Shown piece by piece: positions 58,748-64,000 of a stretch of DNA of 64,000 nucleotides. Position 1 is the stretch's first letter, and each line of letters opens with the position of its first letter. Source of the DNA: Kumtagia sp964244725 (GTDB lineage: Bacteria > Pseudomonadota > Alphaproteobacteria > Rhizobiales > Rhizobiaceae); NCBI GenBank assembly GCA_964244725.1, contig CAXTJQ010000014.1:49513-113512 (forward strand). Direction: 5' to 3'. Below the pieces are notes generated by a model that saw nothing but the letters and a program-made list of their open reading frames with translations, was not told the origin of the DNA and ran no database searches. The position numbers were made by a program, and so were the translations under genes.

Positions 58748-60276
58748 TGGACATCCGCGCCGCGGAAATTTCCGCAATCCTCAAGGACCAGATCAAGAAT
58801 TTCGGCAAGGAAGCCGAAGTCTCCGAGGTCGGCCAGGTTCTGTCGGTCGGCGACGGCATCGCGCGAGTCTATGGCCTCGACAACGTCCAGGCCGGCGAGA
58901 TGGTCGAGTTTCCGGGCGGCATCCGCGGCATGGCGCTCAACCTCGAAGCCGACAATGTCGGCGTCGTCATCTTCGGCGCCGACCGCGACATCAAGGAAGG
59001 CGACACGGTCAAGCGCACCGGCGCGATCGTCGACGTGCCGGTCGGCCCGGGCCTGCTTGGCCGCGTCGTCGATGCGCTCGGCAACCCGATCGACGGCAAG
59101 GGGCCGATCGTCGCAGTCGAGCGCAAGCGCGTCGACGTCAAGGCGCCCGGCATCATCCCGCGCAAGTCGGTCAACGAGCCAATGTCGACCGGCCTCAAGG
59201 CGATCGACGCGCTCATCCCGGTCGGCCGCGGTCAGCGCGAACTCGTCATCGGCGACCGCCAGACCGGCAAGACCGCGATCATCCTCGACACGATCCTCAA
59301 CCAAAAGGCCATCCACCAGAGCGGCCCTGATGCCGAAAAGCTGTTCTGCGTCTATGTCGCCATCGGCCAGAAGCGCTCGACGGTCGCGCAATTCGTCAAG
59401 GTGCTCGAGGAGCGCGGCGCGCTCGAATATTCCATCATCGTGGCGGCAACCGCCTCCGATCCGGCGCCGATGCAGTATCTCGCGCCATTCGCCGGCTGCA
59501 CCATGGGCGAATATTTCCGCGACAACGGCCAGCATGCGCTGATCGCCTATGACGACCTGTCCAAGCAGGCCGTCGCCTATCGCCAGATGTCTCTGCTGCT
59601 GCGCCGCCCGCCGGGCCGCGAAGCCTATCCCGGCGACGTGTTCTACCTGCACTCGCGCCTGCTGGAGCGCGCCGCCAAGCTTAACGACGCGATGGGCGGC
59701 GGGTCGCTGACCGCGCTTCCGATCATCGAGACGCAGGCCAACGACGTGTCGGCGTACATCCCGACCAACGTGATCTCGATCACCGACGGCCAGATCTTCC
59801 TTGAGACCAACCTGTTCTTCCAGGGCATCCGCCCTGCGGTGAACGTCGGCCTGTCTGTGTCGCGCGTCGGTTCGGCGGCGCAGATCAAGGCGATGAAGCA
59901 GGTCGCCGGGTCGATCAAGGGCGAACTCGCGCAGTATCGTGAGATGGCGGCGTTCGCGCAGTTCGGCTCGGACCTCGACGCGGCCACGCAGCGCCTGCTC
60001 AACCGCGGCGCGCGCCTGACCGAGTTGCTCAAGCAGCCGCAATTCTCGCCGCTCAAGACCGAGGAGCAGGTCGCGGTGATCTTCGCCGGCGTCAACGGCT
60101 ATCTCGATAAGCTCGCGGTCAACAAGGTCGGTCCGTTCGAGCAAGGCCTGCTCGGCCACATGCGCTCGGAAGGCAAGGCCGTGCTCGACCAGATCCGCTC
60201 GGAGAAGGCGCTTTCGGACGATCTGCGCGGCAAGCTCAAAGGCCAGATCGACGCCTTCGCCAAGAACTTCGCCTGA
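58747..60276 (+). CDS. atpA: ATP synthase alpha subunit
   Basis: Noncatalytic nucleotide-binding subunit of F1 (509 residues, normal size). The P-loop is GDRQTGKTAI near residue 169; VGDGIARVYGLDNVQAGEMV is the beta-barrel start; VGLSVSRVGSAAQ holds the arginine finger region. It shares the catalytic sites with beta. Fully intact and in register with its neighbours. Confidence 0.98.
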   Translation: MDIRAAEISAILKDQIKNFGKEAEVSEVGQVLSVGDGIARVYGLDNVQAGEMVEFPGGIRGMALNLEADNVGVVIFGADRDIKEGDTVKRTGAIVDVPVGPGLLGRVVDALGNPIDGKGPIVAVERKRVDVKAPGIIPRKSVNEPMSTGLKAIDALIPVGRGQRELVIGDRQTGKTAIILDTILNQKAIHQSGPDAEKLFCVYVAIGQKRSTVAQFVKVLEERGALEYSIIVAATASDPAPMQYLAPFAGCTMGEYFRDNGQHALIAYDDLSKQAVAYRQMSLLLRRPPGREAYPGDVFYLHSRLLERAAKLNDAMGGGSLTALPIIETQANDVSAYIPTNVISITDGQIFLETNLFFQGIRPAVNVGLSVSRVGSAAQIKAMKQVAGSIKGELAQYREMAAFAQFGSDLDAATQRLLNRGARLTELLKQPQFSPLKTEEQVAVIFAGVNGYLDKLAVNKVGPFEQGLLGHMRSEGKAVLDQIRSEKALSDDLRGKLKGQIDAFAKNFA

Positions 60277-60300
60277 GACTGACGGAGACGGTTTAGCCTC

Positions 60301-61185
60301 ATGGCTTCGTTAAAGGACCTTCGCAACCGGATCGCCTCGGTCAAGGCGACGCAGAAGATCACCAAGGCGATGCAGATGGTCGCCGCGGCGAAGCTGCGCC
60401 GCGCGCAAGAGGCGGCGGAAGCCGCGCGGCCCTATTCCGAACGAATGGGCGCGGTGCTGTCGAATATCACGCAAGCGGTCGGAGACGGCGGCGAGGGACC
60501 GGCGCTGATGACCGGGACCGGCAAGGACGACGCGCATCTGCTCGTCGTCTGCACGGCCGAGCGTGGCCTTTGCGGCGGCTTCAATTCGCAGATCGCCCGC
60601 TTCGCGCGCGAACATATCCGCCGTTTGCTGGCGGCCGGCAAGACGGTCAAGATCGTCTGCGTCGGCAAGAAAGGCTACGATATCCTGCGCCGCGACTACG
60701 GCAATATGATCGTCGACCGCGTCGACCTGCGCGAGGTCAAGACGCTCGGCTTCGTCAATGCCGACGCGGTCGCGCGCAAGGTGATCGCGTTGTTCAACGA
60801 TGGCCAGTTCGATGTCTGCACGCTGTTCTATTCGCAGTTCAAGTCCGTCATCTCGCAGGTCCCGACAGCCCTGCAGCTCATCCCGAACGCCGCGCCGGCG
60901 ACCGATGCGCCTGCGGCTGACGGCGGCGGCGCGGTCTACGAATACGAGCCGGAGCCCGGCGAGATCCTGGCCGACCTCATCCCGCGCAACATCGCCGTCC
61001 AGATTTTCCGCGCGCTGCTGGAGAATGCGGCCGGCGAGATGGGCGCGAAGATGAGCGCGATGGACAACGCGACCCGCAATGCCGGCGACATGATCAACAA
61101 GCTGTCGATCACCTACAACCGGCAGCGCCAGGCGCAGATCACCAAGGAGCTGATCGAGATCATTTCGGGCGCGGAAGCGCTGTGA
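60301..61185 (+). CDS. atpG: ATP synthase gamma subunit
   Basis: Central rotor shaft (294 residues). The N-terminal coiled coil reads MASLKDLRNRIASVKATQKI then MQMVAAAKLRRAQEAA; LCGGFNSQI lies in the Rossmann-like middle; the C-terminal helix has MSAMDNATRNAGDMINKLS and the family end NRQRQAQITKELIEIISGA. It ends 770 bp before atpD, an unusually long gap for this operon, because of inserted DNA. Confidence 0.98.
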   Translation: MASLKDLRNRIASVKATQKITKAMQMVAAAKLRRAQEAAEAARPYSERMGAVLSNITQAVGDGGEGPALMTGTGKDDAHLLVVCTAERGLCGGFNSQIARFAREHIRRLLAAGKTVKIVCVGKKGYDILRRDYGNMIVDRVDLREVKTLGFVNADAVARKVIALFNDGQFDVCTLFYSQFKSVISQVPTALQLIPNAAPATDAPAADGGGAVYEYEPEPGEILADLIPRNIAVQIFRALLENAAGEMGAKMSAMDNATRNAGDMINKLSITYNRQRQAQITKELIEIISGAEAL

Positions 61186-61190
61186 TAGAC

Positions 61191-61558
61191 ATGGAAAACC
61201 CGATATTCGAGGATAAGCGTGTCTCGGTGACGAAGCATATGGCTTGCTTTGGAAACGCGTGCTATCCTATCGCCAATATTGGCGCAGTATCCATCGAAGA
61301 AAGACCATTAATGCTTGGGTAGCCGCGCTAGTAATTGCTGTCTTAGGGCTAGTATCGTTGCCTGGATCGGCTATTCTGGCAATTATTCTTTTTGGACTGG
61401 CAATACTGGTAGTATATAAATCAAAGAAGAGCTATAAGATTATGCTTCGAACATCTAGTGGCAATGAGCAAGCGATTGATTCGAAGGACGCAGAATTCGT
61501 TTTCAAGATAAAGACAGCAATCGAGCAGGCTGTGATTGAGCGAAGTGGGCCCCGTTAG
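61191..61558 (+). pseudogene. Frameshifted DUF6232-like gene between atpG and atpD
   Basis: The first frame, from ATG 61191, reads MENPIFEDKRVSVTKHMACF then YPIANIGAVSIEERP and hits a stop at 61320-61322. The second frame continues with INAWVAALVIAVLGL, a double hydrophobic helix, then SYKIMLRTSSGNEQAIDSKD and KIKTAIEQAVIERSG. Joined, these have the DUF6232 plan: a YP-x-x-I start, two helices, and an SSGE-x-x-A end. A one-base loss before 61320 explains the break. The segment 61321-61560 is 44% G+C by my count, far below the genes on each side, pointing to transfer. Confidence 0.7.
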
Positions 61559-61594
61559 TGCTTGCCAAAGCGTGCAAAATAAAGAGCTTATGCG

Positions 61595-61894
61595 ATGACT
61601 GAGGAAACCACTAATATTGTTCTGGAGCATCTGCGACGCATCCGGGCTACAGTTGATCATGTCGATCAAGAACTGACGGACGTCAAGCTGCGACTGACCA
61701 ATGTCGAACAAGGTTTGGCGTTGGTGACTGCTGGCATCGGCCAAATCCAAGTTTCGATGGCTGCTTTTCAGCGGCGCACGGATCGTATGGATGCTCGTGT
61801 GGATGGGTTTGAGAAGCGTCTTGATCGCATTGAAAGCGAAACGAGTGCCCGCCTCGCCCGTATTGAAGAGCGGCTGAAATTGACCGATGCCTGA
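61595..61894 (+). CDS. Coiled-coil protein of unknown function
   Basis: A 99-residue protein, almost all heptad-repeat helix: NIVLEHLRRIRATVDHVDQE, VKLRLTNVEQGLALVTAGIG, then DRMDARVDGFEKRLDRIESE. No signal or membrane segment. Proteins of this kind (ETTNLILEHLRRIR starts) recur in rhizobia as small hypotheticals. It lies 36 bp after the DUF6232 remnant and 61 bp before atpD, so it is read with the atp genes. Confidence 0.65.
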   Translation: MTEETTNIVLEHLRRIRATVDHVDQELTDVKLRLTNVEQGLALVTAGIGQIQVSMAAFQRRTDRMDARVDGFEKRLDRIESETSARLARIEERLKLTDA

Positions 61895-61955
61895 CGGCGA
61901 GATCGTTGAACACGAAGGCGCCGAGGCGCCGCGACGAACGGATAGAGGACGAGAC

Positions 61956-63449
<1,494 letters not shown>

Positions 63450-63502
63450 GTAAACAACAGGGAGTAGGCACAGGGTGTCTGGAGCTGGCTTAGCGAAGTT
63501 GC

Positions 63503-63530
63503 GACTGCCGATTGCCGACTGCCGACTGCC
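63503..63530 (+). repeat. Four tandem heptamers before atpC
   Basis: GACTGCC, GATTGCC, GACTGCC, GACTGCC lie head to tail, ending 8 bp before the atpC ATG, where a ribosome site would be expected. No Shine-Dalgarno-like sequence is seen in that gap. Confidence 0.85.
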
Positions 63531-63538
63531 TGAACAGC

Positions 63539-63946
63539 ATGGCTGAACCATATAAATTCGACCTCGTCTCACCCGAGCGTCTGCTCGTTTCGGCGGACGT
63601 CGAATCGGTCGTCATTCCGGGAACGGAAGGCGAGATGACGGTGATGGCGCAGCACGCGCCGGTCATGACGACGATCAAGCCCGGCATCGTGACGGTCAAG
63701 ACCGTCGCGGGCGTCGAGGAACGCTATGTCGTGTTCGGCGGCTTCGCCGACATCCTGCCGACCGGCTGCACGCTGCTGGCCGAGTCCGCAGTCGCCGTCA
63801 AAGACCTCGATCGCGGCGACATCGCCCGCCGCATCCAAGTGGCGCGCGACGATCTCGGCAACATCAAGGATGATTCCGGACGGACCAAGGCCGAGGAGTT
63901 CCTCAACCAATTGACGACCCTGGACCAGACGCTGCTTCCTGCCTAA
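63539..63946 (+). CDS. atpC: ATP synthase epsilon subunit
   Basis: Regulatory rotor subunit (135 residues). The beta-sandwich reads FDLVSPERLLVSADVESVVI then PGTEGEMTVMAQHAPVMTTI and YVVFGGFADILPTGCTLLAE; the C-terminal helices hold RRIQVARDDLGNIKDD. The ATG at 63539 is the family start (MAEPYKFDLVSPE); no ribosome site stands before it, only tandem heptamers. Last gene of the operon in the window; 54 bases follow with nothing recognisable. Confidence 0.95.
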   Translation: MAEPYKFDLVSPERLLVSADVESVVIPGTEGEMTVMAQHAPVMTTIKPGIVTVKTVAGVEERYVVFGGFADILPTGCTLLAESAVAVKDLDRGDIARRIQVARDDLGNIKDDSGRTKAEEFLNQLTTLDQTLLPA

Positions 63947-64000
63947 TACCAAGCGCCCGGACATCTGACTCCAGCGGGATTTCCGAATCGCAGAAATTCT

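Noticed and set aside
61260..61322. Programmed -1 frameshifting in the DUF6232-like gene
   Set aside because: No X-XXY-YYZ slippery heptamer in the zero frame and no clear downstream pseudoknot; decay is simpler.
61244..61558. The second DUF6232 frame as an independent 104-residue gene
   Set aside because: It would start with TTG without a ribosome site, in the middle of a sequence whose first half is read in another frame.
63503..63530. Tandem heptamers as a CRISPR array
   Set aside because: Repeats are 7 bp with no spacers.

Overview
The window is chromosomal DNA of a GC-rich alphaproteobacterium, most likely of the order Hyphomicrobiales (Rhizobiales) near the Mesorhizobium/Aminobacter/Brucella group. 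Pointers to this are a heterotetrameric sarcosine oxidase operon, the three-gene transhydrogenase pntAA-pntAB-pntB behind an aa3-oxidase subunit IV gene, DUF992 and DUF3096 proteins, a leuS-lptE pair, a priA to atpHAGDC neighbourhood, an S21 with a C-terminal extension, and two perfect CtrA-type boxes. No rRNA, tRNA, CRISPR array, insertion sequence or phage structural gene was seen. LAYOUT. 1-7.0 kb (minus strand): soxB, a cupin gene, soxD, soxA, soxG and the start of guaD, a unit for sarcosine oxidation and one-carbon/purine nitrogen use. 7.2-10.6 kb (plus): an aa3-oxidase subunit IV and the proton-translocating transhydrogenase. 10.6-13.3 kb: a higBA toxin-antitoxin pair, a GNAT enzyme and an MFS exporter. 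13.3-20.2 kb: envelope proteins (DUF992, TPR lipoprotein, small lipoprotein), rpsU, DUF3096, a FeeM/LuxI-like acyltransferase, a membrane GGDEF-EAL protein and a CGNR regulator. 20.3-27 kb: an orphan LivH-type permease, a TRAP transporter resembling the alpha-keto-acid system TakPQM with an alcohol dehydrogenase inserted, and a class I amidotransferase of the PuuD type. 27-32.7 kb: a hydroxyacid dehydrogenase with its LacI regulator, a MarR regulator, a COG0523 metallochaperone GTPase paired with a WD40 protein, a small acidic protein and a MaoC hydratase. 32.7-37 kb: an RND pump with its adaptor. 37-48.5 kb: an amine-use locus (APC permease, glutamine-synthetase-like ligase, aldehyde dehydrogenase, iron alcohol dehydrogenase, four-gene ABC importer) with a toxin-antitoxin module inside it. 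48.6-54.6 kb: EamA transporter, a candidate small RNA, yggS, leuS, lptE and transaldolase. 54.6-64 kb: priA, a parD antitoxin with a wrecked parE, a small membrane protein, and atpHAGDC. HOW IT FITS TOGETHER. Much of the window handles amines and C1/nitrogen compounds: sarcosine oxidase yields glycine and C1 units, the 37-48 kb locus looks like gamma-glutamylation followed by two oxidations of an amino alcohol or polyamine, and the PuuD-like hydrolase could remove the glutamyl group. The transhydrogenase and ATP synthase are core energy genes. MOST NOTABLE: a probable unconventional antitoxin (a DUF7662-like domain fused to a toxin-binding tail) paired with a PIN toxin and preceded by a 19-bp palindrome; an AT-rich cassette with a frameshifted DUF6232 gene splitting atpG from atpD; a parE with three single-base frameshifts beside an intact parD; a promoter-plus-terminator unit that looks like a roughly 93-nt small RNA; two perfect TTAA-N7-TTAAC boxes; and an extended GC-rich palindromic repeat lying in two operons. 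All family names come from reading the translated sequence; no database search was run.
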